Source: Microbotryum silenes-acaulis
Taxonomy: Eukaryota; Basidiomycota; Microbotryomycetes; Microbotryales; Microbotryaceae
Assembly (NCBI GenBank): GCA_003665825.1
Contig: QPFY01000020.1
Location: 310,001 to 374,000 of the forward strand
Reading direction: 5' to 3'
Length of the DNA: 64,000 nucleotides
The stretch's first letter is position 1, and each line of letters opens with the position of its first letter. The notes beneath the pieces are model-generated. The model saw nothing but the letters and a program-made list of their open reading frames with translations. It had not been told where the DNA came from and searched no databases. The position numbers were made by a program, and so were the translations under genes. Positions 11,420 through 22,100 of this stretch are shown here, piece by piece.

Positions 11420-14400
11420 CTAATCAGAATAGAAACTCTTCAGACTCTTAACCACTAACTGTGACACGGTCTTGGGCAGCAACGCTTTCGCCTTGAGCAA
11501 CTGACCCACGCGCGACCACACGTGCTCGTGCTGTAGGGCGGGTTCCTTAGAGTGCTGCCAGAACCCGCGTCGATGACCAACCAGAGCCCAGCCCTTCCCT
11601 TCGTCCCTCCAGTACAGGTCCGCGATCTGCGCAAACTTCGCCACTGCGTCCGCATCGTCATATGCGTGCTTGGCACCTTCAGCATAGAGTGAAGGGAGGC
11701 GAGGCGGAAGCGAAAGCAATTCGGGAAGCGTAAGGAGTTCGGACTTGATGGTTGGAACTGTGACCCTGGCCGCTGCAACGACTGCCCCCCAACGCGTCGA
11801 GTCGCGATACAGCTTCTCGAGCCGAGCCGTGCTGCCGAAGAACCCCCACGGACTGAAATCGCGGGTCGCAGCGACGAGGGACCTCCAGCTCTCGCGAGCT
11901 AGGGGCGCCCAGATCGCCTCGTCCGAGCCCGCCACAGCATCCCAAAATCGAAGCGCCACCGAATGAACGATGTCGCCGATCGAAATCAAGCCCAAGCCAC
12001 CGTCCTCCCGAGCCTGGAACACGAAATCGCGAGCGACGGTATTTCGCCCTGCTCCTCCCCAGACAAAATCCGTAAGTGCCGTCTCCGCCGCCTTAATGAA
12101 CCATTGAGGCGGTATGTCGAAGGACAGCACGTGGAGGACCGTCGAGATGATGTGAGCGTTGGCATAGAAAACCTTCCCACTCGGCGAAAGTGTCCGGTCT
12201 CCAGCGGCGCGGGCCTTGGCCTTGATCCTGTCAAGAACATGGGTCCAAAACAGTTTCGAGTCACCGTGGCGAAAGAAGGCATAGCCGCATCACTTGAAGC
12301 TCTCCCCCTCCTGCACCGTTGGCAGCGCTTGCGCAGTCTCGTCCCGAAGCCAGTTCGGTCCGAGTGGTAGCACCAGCGTCTTGTCCGTGTTGGTCTTCCC
12401 GTTGGTTGCCTCGTACCACGTCTGCGACAGCGTTTTCAGCTTCGACAATGCCGCCGGTGACTCCACCACCACCACAGCATCATCGGCAAACGCCAGATGC
12501 GTAAGCTGCGCACGCGGCCCCCCTGGCCACACCTTCTGCAGGTCGAGCGCGATCCCGCGCCGCACGAGGGCGTTGAGGAAGGGTTGGAACGTGATGTTCC
12601 AAACCGGGCACGAGAGGGGATCCCCCTGACCGAGACCACACAGCAACCGCACCAAGTCCGTGGGGAACCCATTGACAAGGTAGCGCACCCCCAGAGTCTC
12701 GGGATCGTAGAGAGCGCGCAGCAGCGAGATGAAACGCTCGCCGAACCCAAAGGCCTCAAAGACCTCGAAGATCCAGGCTTGATCGACCCGATCGTACGCG
12801 CTCTGCTGATCCAAAGACAAGAGGGCGCCCTCGGGGAAAACTTCAGTGCCTAGCGACCTGAGTTTTTCGAGAAGGAGAGTGAGATGACTTCCCGCGTCCG
12901 CTGAACGTCTTGATGGCATGAAACCGTGTTGCGCCGGCGGCAAAAGCTCGCCGAGCACCCCATTGAGTCGCGCCACCAAGACCTTGCTGAGGACCTTGTA
13001 GGTCGTCTCGCGCAGTGTGATCGGTCGGTATGCCCCCAGTGATTTCAGATTGGCCCCCGGTTTATTCTTGGGCAAGAGCCGCACCAGCCCCTCTGCCAAG
13101 GACGCCGTCATTTTGCCGCCCTCCCAAATCGAGTTGAACAAGTCCAACAGCTTGGGAGCAAAGTAGGTTGGCAGCGCCTTGAAGAGCTCGTACGGAATGC
13201 CCGAGGGCCCCGGTGATCGCCCCGAATCCGTCTTCTTCAACGCCGCTTCAACCTCGAGGAGGGTGAAGGGCTCGTCAAGCGTCACTCTCGCTTGACGAGG
13301 CAGCCGACGACCGAACGTAGGGTCCGAGCGGTCGTCATCGTAGCATTTCGCTGCGCGAATAGGGTCGAGCAGAGACCGGCGTGCGTTCGTCGGGTCGCCA
13401 CGAGCTGGGTCCGGCGTGAAGAGCGACTGCGCGTGCCGTGAAGCAATACCCAGCGCCTCCTGCATGTCAACGGTCTCGGTGCCATCCACATCCTCCAGCG
13501 AGACGATGCTCGTCTGGCGACTCCGGCGGTTGAGGCGCGTGCGAATGCTTGCCGATTGACCTTCCCTCGAGTCGACTGACGGCACATGCGCACGAATACG
13601 CAGCCACTGAGCCTCCTTTACCGCCAACTGGTCCAACCGCGACTTGGCAAGAGCATACGCATCGCGCTCGGCCTCATTCATGTGCTCACCGCGTGCCTCC
13701 AAAGCCTCCATGACGGATTGGCTCTCGGCCCGCAGTCGGCGCATGTCGGCACGAGTCGAGCAATATCGTGCATGGCCAGCGACTGCAACCGCCCGCAGAG
13801 CGGCGTCATAGACTTCGCCAAGCGGAGCGGTCCCCTCGAGCCTTTGATAGACCTCGTCGACGACCCCGGGAATCGATGCGACAAAGTCTTGATCGTCAAA
13901 GACCGTTGGGTTGAGCCTCGAAATGAAATCGCTCGTAGAGGGAAGAGAAAGGGGGGGTTCGGCATCAGCGTTCGATGTAGGCAAAGCGAAAGTTGCAACT
14001 ACAGGTCTGTGGTCCGAACATGGCGCGTCGAAGAGCGTAGAAGCGCTCAACAACCGGTTCGCCCAACTGGATTGGACAAGAATATAGTCGATCCGCGACC
14101 ACGAGCAAATCTTTCGCTCTTCCCCTCTACCACGGTAGTGAGGACGAGTGAATGCGGGGGTGCAAGGATGGACATGTCGGACCGTGTCGAGTGCCTTGAA
14201 CGCGATCTTTGACAGCAAGGTCTGCCAGTGCGATACAGGAGTCCAAGCGCGATCGGTGATGGACACTCGGTCGACCGATACATCCGGACAATCATTGAGA
14301 TCGCCGGCCAAGATCCGAAGAGTCTTGGGTCTCGGGGCGTTGAAGTGCAGAAGCCCGAAAAAGTCGCGACGATCGTCCTCCTGCACCGGCGCGTACATGT

Positions 14401-14749
14401 TGATGATCTCGACATCGAGCTCCTCAAGACGAAACACCGAGCGCAGAATCCGACCGTCGAAACGAGGAGCTCCTGCAAAGACGACCGGGGTGGAGGAAAG
14501 GAGATGGCCCGCCAAAGGTGAGCCATCGGGTATGAGGGTAAGGACATGAGGAGTGAAACGAATACAAGCCCCTGGCCAAGCACTCTCGAAGCCTTCGCGC
14601 GAGGCGTTGTAGCTGAGGTGGTGCTCTTGCAGGAGGATGGCCGCAGGGGCCGGCCGAAGGGTTTTTAGATAACGGATAATTTTGACTTGATTGACTGCGT
14701 TCTTCATCGATCGGACGTTGAACGTCAACACGGTGAGGGACTCAATCAT
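11420..14749 (-). pseudogene. LINE-a ORF2: APE endonuclease-reverse transcriptase with one nonsense codon
   Basis: The N-terminal endonuclease shows FNVRSMKN, LLQEHHLS, YAPVQEDD, LAGDLNDCP, SRIDYILV and CSDHRPVV in the usual order. The reverse transcriptase follows with [71 protein letters not shown] and the catalytic AFADDAVVVV. At 12290-12292 a TGA stop interrupts the frame in GESFK-stop-CGYAFF. The related LINE-e has Trp there (ESLPWIG), so this is a single Trp-to-stop change, and the same frame stays open to 11420. The protein lacks the cysteine/histidine C-terminal domain seen in LINE-e. Confidence 0.9.
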
Positions 14750-16354
14750 GATTAAATCAGTTCAGCGCCGCCCCCCTCGAATTCGGTCACCTCGGACCTG
14801 TGACCCCCTGAACTGTTGCCCCCTGAGCCGTCACCCCTTGATGCACCGAGGATCATGGCGGATCCCGCCCGGGTGACACGTCGGTTGCCGGGTGCCGAGC
14901 TCGAACGAAGGCGTCGAGGACTCGTCGAGGCTATCGAGATTGTCGAGGTGGCCGATGATCCCGACGTGCCACCGGACAACGGCGAAGCCGGAGCAGAAGC
15001 AGAAGGCGAAGGAGAGGTCGGGGTCGAAACGGGCGCCGCTGTCGTCGTCTGCGTCTCCTTTGTTGGGCCCGTGGTGGCACGCGTCAACGTCTCTTTCCCA
15101 GTGTCGCCGCCCTCCGGTTCGGTCGAAGCGACCGATTCGCCGTCGTCGTCGCCGTCGTTCGCATCGTCCTTGTTGCCGGTCGCTGCACCTGCGGGGTTAG
15201 CACGAGGTCCCAGCTGGATCATGTTCGCGCCAGAGACGCGAGAGTTCAATGCGGCAGGCCCACCGTGCTTCCCATTCTTTCCAGCGACTCGGAAGCCGGT
15301 AGTCGAAGTCGAAGTCGAGGTCCCCGGAACAGGGGCGGCGGTGGCCGGAGTCGAAGCCGGCTTCCTGCAAGCGCCCCACTGGTGTCCGGCGCGATCGCAC
15401 ACCGCGCAGTAGTGCGTCTCGAATTCGTGTCGCAAGCCGTACTTGGCGCCCAGGATCTCGATCTCTTGTGGCAAGGCGGCGTTGAGCGCAGCCTTCTGCG
15501 CCTCGGTAGAGCCTTGGAAAAGATCAGCATGTAAGCGAAGGTACGCGCAGTGGAACCCGTCTTCGGTCATGGCCATCGGATCTCCATTCGGATCGACCGC
15601 GAGGCCCCGCTGTAATTGCATCAGGGTATAACCTTGCGTACGACCTACGCGGCCGAACGAAAGGGTGAGAGCATCATCGAGAGATTTTCGGAGCACGGAA
15701 GCGGGGATCGCGCTGGAGGAGGAGGGCAAGGTGAATCGCACCTGCACGACGTGGTTAAGGGGAGAGGCGCTGGGGAGCTCGGTAACCATCTCCTTGCCGT
15801 GGTAAGGGAATGGGCCCGCGGCAGCGGCTTCGAGACAGGCTTGCTCGGATTCGAATACAAGCTCGTACATGTGACGAGCGATCGGGAACCTCTTCGTGGC
15901 TTTCGTCACAATCGGGTTCAGCTTCACACATTTCGAGAAAAGCTTCTCAACCTCGGGGTCGAGCACGACGCCCTCGGGCCGCGCGAACATGAACGGCGTC
16001 TCGGCCAATCCAAAGTGCTTGCGCAGCGCGATCTGTACAGGACCTCTGGGTGATCCAGGACCATCCATAATGACTCGGATCACATTGGAGGCCGGGGCTG
16101 CGTCGTTTCGCACCGCTCTTTGGGCGGCCCGTGCGAGCACTGGCGCCTGCGAAGGCGGGGTCGAGGCGTCGTGCATCAGGACCATCAGTCGGCGGGTCGA
16201 CTTGCCGGAGGGAACGATACCGAGTGCTCTAAAGGTCTTCTGCATCGCCTTTTCACAGTCCAGTCGAGCCTGAGTCGCCTCAGTGGACCACGCTGGAGGA
16301 TTCGCGGTTCCTCTAGTGACCGGTTCACGCGTTTGCGTGTTGAGTGATCTTTCG
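11420..16354 (-). mobile_element. LINE-a: non-LTR retrotransposon, ORF1+ORF2, 3'-truncated
   Basis: This minus-strand non-LTR element is about 4.9 kb long. ORF1 carries a CCHC knuckle and ORF2 carries an endonuclease plus reverse transcriptase. The sense-strand 5' end abuts the poly(A) of another LINE piece (LINE-b) at 16354/16355. At the other end ORF2 stops after SLKSFYSD, about 240 codons shorter than the ORF2 of LINE-e, and no poly(A) or cysteine-rich C-terminus is present. The element is thus 3'-truncated, which is not what abortive reverse transcription normally yields. One in-frame TGA interrupts ORF2. Confidence 0.88.
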
Positions 16355-16380
16355 TTTTTTTTTGTTTGTATGAAACTCAT
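14752..16380 (-). CDS. LINE-a ORF1: gag-like nucleic-acid-binding protein
   Basis: ORF1 encodes an RNA-binding gag-like protein expected to form the retrotransposon RNP. It contains a central folded region (about residues 100-330), one CCHC zinc knuckle (CAVCDRAGHQWGAC), and a long Ser/Thr/Gly/Pro-rich tail. The stop (TAA) lies two bases before the ORF2 ATG at 14749, so the ORFs are nearly contiguous. The ATG at 16380 and the first codons (MSFIQTK) come from the poly(A)-bearing end of the neighbouring LINE-b, so the element's native start is probably lost or lies further in. The frame is otherwise open. Confidence 0.8.
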   Translation of the reverse strand: MSFIQTKKNERSLNTQTREPVTRGTANPPAWSTEATQARLDCEKAMQKTFRALGIVPSGKSTRRLMVLMHDASTPPSQAPVLARAAQRAVRNDAAPASNVIRVIMDGPGSPRGPVQIALRKHFGLAETPFMFARPEGVVLDPEVEKLFSKCVKLNPIVTKATKRFPIARHMYELVFESEQACLEAAAAGPFPYHGKEMVTELPSASPLNHVVQVRFTLPSSSSAIPASVLRKSLDDALTLSFGRVGRTQGYTLMQLQRGLAVDPNGDPMAMTEDGFHCAYLRLHADLFQGSTEAQKAALNAALPQEIEILGAKYGLRHEFETHYCAVCDRAGHQWGACRKPASTPATAAPVPGTSTSTSTTGFRVAGKNGKHGGPAALNSRVSGANMIQLGPRANPAGAATGNKDDANDGDDDGESVASTEPEGGDTGKETLTRATTGPTKETQTTTAAPVSTPTSPSPSASAPASPLSGGTSGSSATSTISIASTSPRRLRSSSAPGNRRVTRAGSAMILGASRGDGSGGNSSGGHRSEVTEFEGGGAELI

Positions 16381-17131
16381 CGCTAATTTGCAAGACGAGA
16401 AAACCCCCTACGGAACTAAAGGAGATGCTGCCCAGTATGCACGATGATGACCACAACCGCCGCTCGATGCGTTGTAACTAGCAGAACAGACCAACCCGAT
16501 ACATCCGAGTTCAAGTCCCCCCCACCCACGGTTGCTCCCTCCCAGAGACGAATGAAAGGAAGATTGAAGATAATACACAAGGAATCGGGAAACGATGGAG
16601 GAATTGTTGGTGGTGGTACATGTGTTGTACAGGCGAATCCGATTATAGTTGTACAGTTGAACCTTCTTCGATCTTTTGACTTCAGACCCCCCCTGAGACC
16701 GCCCTACTCCTTGAAGCCCCTTAATTCTTTGAGACGCGTCGAACAAGGCCTCCGATGGCACAAACATCCCGCTCAATCCGAATGATTCACGTGGTCCAAA
16801 GGGGGGATGTAACCCCCTGCGACCGCAGCAATCACCTACCCCTTGTACCCAACTGCGCTGGATCTGCACCGCGGATTCCAAACCCCTTTTCGGTTATCAA
16901 AGTCGGCCCCCCCCTCGCGACCGCACGACCCCAGATCACCCCCATTTCAATGACTGCAACTGCGAAACAGGCCTACTTCGCACAAAAACACACAATCCCG
17001 AGATTTCCGGGGAAAGTCACGGAGCATGTGACAGTCCATTGGACACGCCTCGGTCTGCAGCGCGGGCGGGTGGCCGACAACACCGGCGCGCGGCTGGAGA
17101 CCAGAGGCGGGGTATACCTTCCGCAGGGGCC
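16355..17131 (-). mobile_element. LINE-b: 5'-truncated copy (3' UTR only) with poly(A)
   Basis: About 770 bases are nearly identical to the 3' UTR of LINE-f (38244-39021), differing at only a few positions. On the sense (minus) strand it ends in ...GAGTTTCATACAAAC followed by a run of A at 16363-16355. The copy is truncated at 17131, where the match to LINE-f stops. It contains no coding sequence; open frames read on either strand here are incidental. Its near identity to the other copy implies recent mobilisation of this family. Confidence 0.88.
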
Positions 17132-17137
17132 ATAGGT

Positions 17138-17139
<2 letters not shown>

Positions 17140-17170
<31 letters not shown>

Positions 17171-17790
17171 ACTGGGGCTCATAAATTGCAATCCTTCGGG
17201 TTGGCTGGGACCGCTACAAAAAGAGCTAAAAGAGGTTATAAAGCAACGACGGCAAGCAGTTGGGTGAAAGTCAAACCCCTGCGCGCAAAGAGCGCTGCGC
17301 AGATCAAAACCCGCCGAGCACCTAACGCGGACTCCAACGGGCGGTGAGTACTGCTGCCGCTTCACGTCCCAAGAGCGGGAGCGAAGATACTCGAAAACCA
17401 GGCAAGAGCGCCTAGAGAAAGAAGGGGGAGAGTATACAGAAAGTCACGACTGGGGATAGAGAGAACCAGGAATACTAAGACAGAGAGGAGGGGAACACAC
17501 CCGAGGGGCCAAGGGAGGGGGTCGAAGCCGGAGGTAGAGGTCCCCAGGGACTAACAGGCCGCAGCCAAGCCCCAGCTACTCGTCACCCCGACAGCGCCTG
17601 ATGCCCTCCCTTGGCTGAGTCTCGAGTGCTGGCTGTTGAGCCGTCGGGGCCGAGCGAACAGCGATCCAATACAACGAAACGAGCCTCGCCTTGACGCGAG
17701 GATATTGACCAAGAACGAGCGACCTTTCTTCCCGAGCCATGCCGTAGATCTTGACCAACGCGAACGAAAGAACCATTCGAGGTAAATGAA
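17140..17790 (-). mobile_element. LINE-c: 5'-truncated LINE-like 3' end with 30-A tail
   Basis: On the minus strand this stretch has an open coding tail (HLPRMVLSFALVKIYGMAREE and onward, stop near 17579), a GC-rich non-coding stretch, and then TTATGAGCCCCAGTC followed by exactly 30 A (17169-17140). The layout is that of a 5'-truncated retrotransposon 3' end. Its ORF tail is not from the LINE-e family and I cannot match it securely. The 5' boundary near 17790 is an estimate, set where the two tRNA-Asp upstream flanks begin to resemble each other. Eight unexplained bases (17132-17139) separate it from LINE-b. Confidence 0.65.
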
Positions 17791-17844
17791 AGATGATTCG
17801 ACACAAGATTATCAATAAGTTAAAGAAAGCAACGCTTTCATCAA

Positions 17845-17915
17845 TTCTCAGTAGTATAGAGGTAGAATCCACGCCTGTCACGCGTGTGGCCCGGGTTCGA
17901 TTCCCGGCTGGGAAG
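17845..17915 (+). tRNA. tRNA-Asp (GTC), copy 1
   Basis: The cloverleaf can be folded by eye: acceptor TTCTCAG pairs with CTGGGAA, the anticodon stem CACGC/GCGTG encloses loop CTGTCAC with anticodon GTC, and the T arm is CCGGG-TTCGATT-CCCGG. Internal promoter boxes A (AGTATAGAGGTAG) and B (GGTTCGATTCC) are present. The gene has no intron. A T-run shortly downstream (CATTTTTC) can act as the Pol III terminator. LINE-c ends about 55 bp upstream. Confidence 0.93.
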
Positions 17916-19134
17916 GTCCATTTTTCTTAATGCCTGTTCTGCGGCGCCCTCCCCACCTTTTTTCTTTCTTTTTTTCTTGTTTTTCTTCCCGCTTCAGCTT
18001 CGTACCAAAGGTGTCCTTTGCCTACAATAATGTAGTGGAGTCGCTGGAAGCGCGGCGCTACAAATGGGGCCTTTACCCTATTACCCTAACTAATAATAAA
18101 AAAAGTGTCGATCCGCGAATGTACCTAAAATCGCTGTTTTTGACTGTGTTGCGGCCCGGAGGGCCGCCTGTGGTGAATGTACCAGCATACTGTTGAGTCT
18201 GCCGCACCTGCCCGTGGTATCAGTGTCCCGACCAGAAGTCATGTACGACCCTTTCTGCATTTTCTGGACCATAAAAGTCGAGCTGCAGCCCGAGTACGAT
18301 TTTTTTCGAGCTTTGAAGTGGTGCGGAACTGTTGAGCAGTATATGTAGCAAGCACGTGGGTTTGCATGACGCTTCTTCTACAGAGGTCGGGCGTGGTCCC
18401 GCTGTCGTTGACACGCGGGCGCGGGCGGGGCTTACGCTGCGCGATCGGCGCCGTCAATCACGTGACGTATCGCTGACAGTGCGACACCGGTTTTAGGGGC
18501 TCAACGTTCAACAACAACATGAGGTTCGAGGGGCTGTAAATAATCCCGCGCCCCTCTAACCCTTTCCTTTTTCTTCCCACTCATCAAATTTTGTGACACT
18601 CATTCATGGCGAAACCCTCGGCACTACGCCCCGGTCCCAAGGTCGCCAGGGTAGCCTGCTGCATGCTGCATGCCACATGCAAGGGTTCTCATAGGATCAG
18701 ATCACTGGAGGATCGGATCAGACCCGATCTTTTTTTTTTTCCAATCCGCGTTGATCTATCCTTTCTTGATCCTATCCAGAAGGATCAATTTGATCTGAGA
18801 CATTTAACTGCCTTATATGGCAACAGATGACTACATCTCACTAGTTGTCGCTATCGGTGTTGAGCGCATCATTCTCACTACTACCACCACTATTGTGCCC
18901 ATCATAACTATCTTCCTCATCCTTGTCGGAATCATTATCATCATCATCATCATCCGAAATGATCACCTCACTGAATCGCCTTTTTTTATGAGCTCCGGTT
19001 GCGCGCGTTGCCCTCGCCGGTGTAGGTGGGTTTCGCATGACATCTACAAAATGCGAACATAATTTTATAGTCAGTTTAGACTTGTGTAAGAAAGGTCATG
19101 TCGGATAGTGGTACATACCCTGTAGCGCGCTCTT
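17916..19134. other. tRNA 3' flank and gene-poor stretch
   Basis: The first 150 bases resemble the flank of the second tRNA-Asp gene (T-rich stretch, then CGCTGGAAGCGCG). The rest shows no supported gene. A minus-strand frame at 19038-18841 reads a basic stretch (HKKRR) followed by a highly acidic run (SDDDDDDNDSDKDEED), which may be the N-terminus of an unrecognised nuclear protein, but no continuing exon was found. Confidence 0.45.
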
Positions 19135-22100
19135 GTGAACAGCAGGTATCAGTTAAAGGGCTATCTACCACGTAACGACGCTACATCGCCTCCCCCCCCA
19201 CCTTTTTTTCTTTTCTTTTTCCGAGGCTTGATCTATCTTATCCTGATCCTAAAAAAGAAAAGAAAAAACAAAACAAAAAAGAGTCGATTTTACGATACCC
19301 GGTGCGCCCGGCAGAACCTCAAGATCTTCGACCCGCCGTTCTTTTATTGGGACCCGCTGATGTTATTGGGCCAACCAGAAGACCAGCCGGCAGGATTCGG
19401 CTTAGTGTGCGACAAATGCCAGCAAACTGAATCGACTCTGAAGAAAGGCGTATTGCGGCGAGACGGCTTTCTTGGCAGGCCTCGTCGAGCATGCGATCTC
19501 AACAACTCGGTGTTCCTCATTGGGGTCTCGTATCGATGCAACAATAAACAGTGCAATAAACGATACCGGTCTTGGTCGCCCGAGGTGCTCAATCAACTGT
19601 CGTCGTCGCTTCATTCGATGTTCCCTTTCCACCTGTCACATCGATGCGCAATCACCTCGGTTGTCTGGAACCTCATGCGAGGAGTCTTCCAATTCGGATT
19701 GGGTTCGAAGCAATTTGCGAACCTATTGGTCACGGCACATCGCGCCGCTCATGACCGACTCGAGGTGGACTATCGATCGGCAATCTTGGCGCGTGAAGCT
19801 GGCTTGCCATCAACTAGCTTGTACCTTGCTCTCAGAGACTGGGAAGATCCGACGGGTAATTGCGGTCACGTACCGAATTCTCAGGTTCTTCAGGAGTTCT
19901 ACGATTCCGTGATGAAAAAGTGAGTGCTTGGTTGGATGTAACGTTACGTAGATGTCGTGTTTACTGATTATGTTCTGCTGGTCTTTCAGACAAGAAACGC
20001 TTCTCAGTCATGCTGAATCGCTAATAAAGCCCTGCAAAATTATGACCATTGATCACAGTTACAAGGTAACGTTAGCTTTACAACACCAACCGTGCTTGCC
20101 CTTTGCTAGTAGCGCAAGCAGCTAATGCCCCGCGCCCGATCGTTGCAGGTCCCGAAGCAGATTGCCAAGGTTGAAGGGGTCCCCCCCCTTCATCGCACTG
20201 CTCATGGTCGGGAACGAATATGGTGAAGTGCGCGCCCACGTGCTTACCTCAACAAAGGGCCACTCGGCATTCGAGACCTCGCTCGAAGCGATGACCAAGC
20301 ATCTAGAGTTGTATGGTAACGAGGCACCCTCAATCTGTTACACAGATCAACCCGACACCGATGGCCCTTTCTTGAGGAGCAAGATTCCGTCGCTCGCGCC
20401 ACGGGTCCAGTCGCACTCTGGCTCCGAATACGACATTCTCAAGTTGCCACCGGGGATAACGCCGATCTTGGTGCAATCAGCGTACGCTTTGACCTGTCTG
20501 ATGAAAGTCATGGCGGACAACATCCCCCCAGAAGGGAAGCTAGTGGTCGGTGTCGACGCAGAATGGGCAACGCTTCCCCCCGGTGCGGGTCAGCAAGCCC
20601 GCCAACAACCACCTCGGATAGCGGTTGATGTGGTGCAATTCGCCTGGGAATCACTCGAGGGGGAACTTTTCATTCATGTGATACAAGTTTGTCATTTGCT
20701 GCTTCGTACTCTGGATCTCGTTTCCTCACTGACCTTCTGTTTCATCTTTGCGGCAGCTATCCTTAATCATCGGCAAATGTGCCAAAGGACGATTGCCCGA
20801 CCCACTCGTCCTGTTCCTCCAGCGCAGCGACATTGTCAAGGTCGGAGTTGGCGTACGCATCGCCAACGCCATCGCACATGCGGAAATGTGGAGCGTGGAC
20901 GAAGCCGATGAGGATCCAGTGGCCGTCGCTCCAGCACTTCGACATCATGGCGGTCTCGAGTTGGTTAAGCACGCCGCCAGCCAAGGTCATCCAGTGAAGA
21001 AAGGACCCGGACATCAGACACTGACCGGGTTGTGCGAACGCTTCTTGTTGAAACACTTGCTCAAGGATAACAACATCCGCCGATCTATGCAATGGGCCGA
21101 CGAGTCGCTTCCCCAACACTTCGTGGACTATGCCGCGCTTGACGCATACGCTTCGCTGCGTCTTTACCACAAGATTGCCGAGCCACATTCGCGGCCTCTT
21201 TCGAAGATCGCCAATCCACGAGTGGGCACTCGAGTCGCCGTCATGTACGAGTCTGGCTGGCCGATCGCTCGCGGTGTAATCCAGTCCATCGATTCCTCAA
21301 TTGACTCCTCCTGCCAACCACCGTCCAGTTTCCATGGCTTCAAGTGGGATAAATCGCGCGCTATTGTCGCCATCACACAGATCTTGACCCCTGGCGCACT
21401 GGTTCCTGAGTACAACTTTCATCAAGACGGATCTTTCACGCCACAGAGCCTGGCCGACTTGAAGGCGACTTCAACCCATCGGGCAGCCGAGGACACGATT
21501 GCAGTTCAAGAATCCGCAGACTCCTTCTCTCTGGTACTCGAGCTTAGCGCTCTCGTCGTCGACTTGGATGATGCGCCCGTTCCGACCGAAGCACAGTGGA
21601 CGTCAAACGTTTCGGCTACGCATCATTCGCATCACGCTTCGGAGATTTTTATCCAAGAAAAGCACTCCGACGCTGCCGTTTCTGCCACAGCCAACGAAAG
21701 CGATCGCACAGATGATGTGGACGCACAAATAGACGATCAAGATAAGGGCAGTGAAATGGTTGGGCCTGCAGAGATCGTGCAAGCCCTCCAACTGGATCGT
21801 TGCAAGAAGACTGAAGCAGCTGGCAAAGCTATCTGGGGCAAGGCTGCAACAAGCAAAGGTCAGTTACTACGGACTTGCCCCAGTCCTGGCGCCGGGGCTG
21901 GAGCTGATGTATGTATCTCGAACTATCCCCTTTCACTAGTCCCTTCCTCAGACGATACCGCTGTGCGGATTCTAATCGATCTCTGGCATTTCTTTGACCG
22001 GATCTCTGTGTCCAAAAACATGGCGCTGCCAAAGCCTTTGCTCGCGCCTTCTCCGATGCGGTTTTCATCCCGAATGCGGATGATCGACTCCCGATGGAGG

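Noticed and set aside
18066..18100. Telomere-like TTACCC / CCCTAA words
   Set aside because: Only two or three irregular units are present, too few for an interstitial telomere tract.
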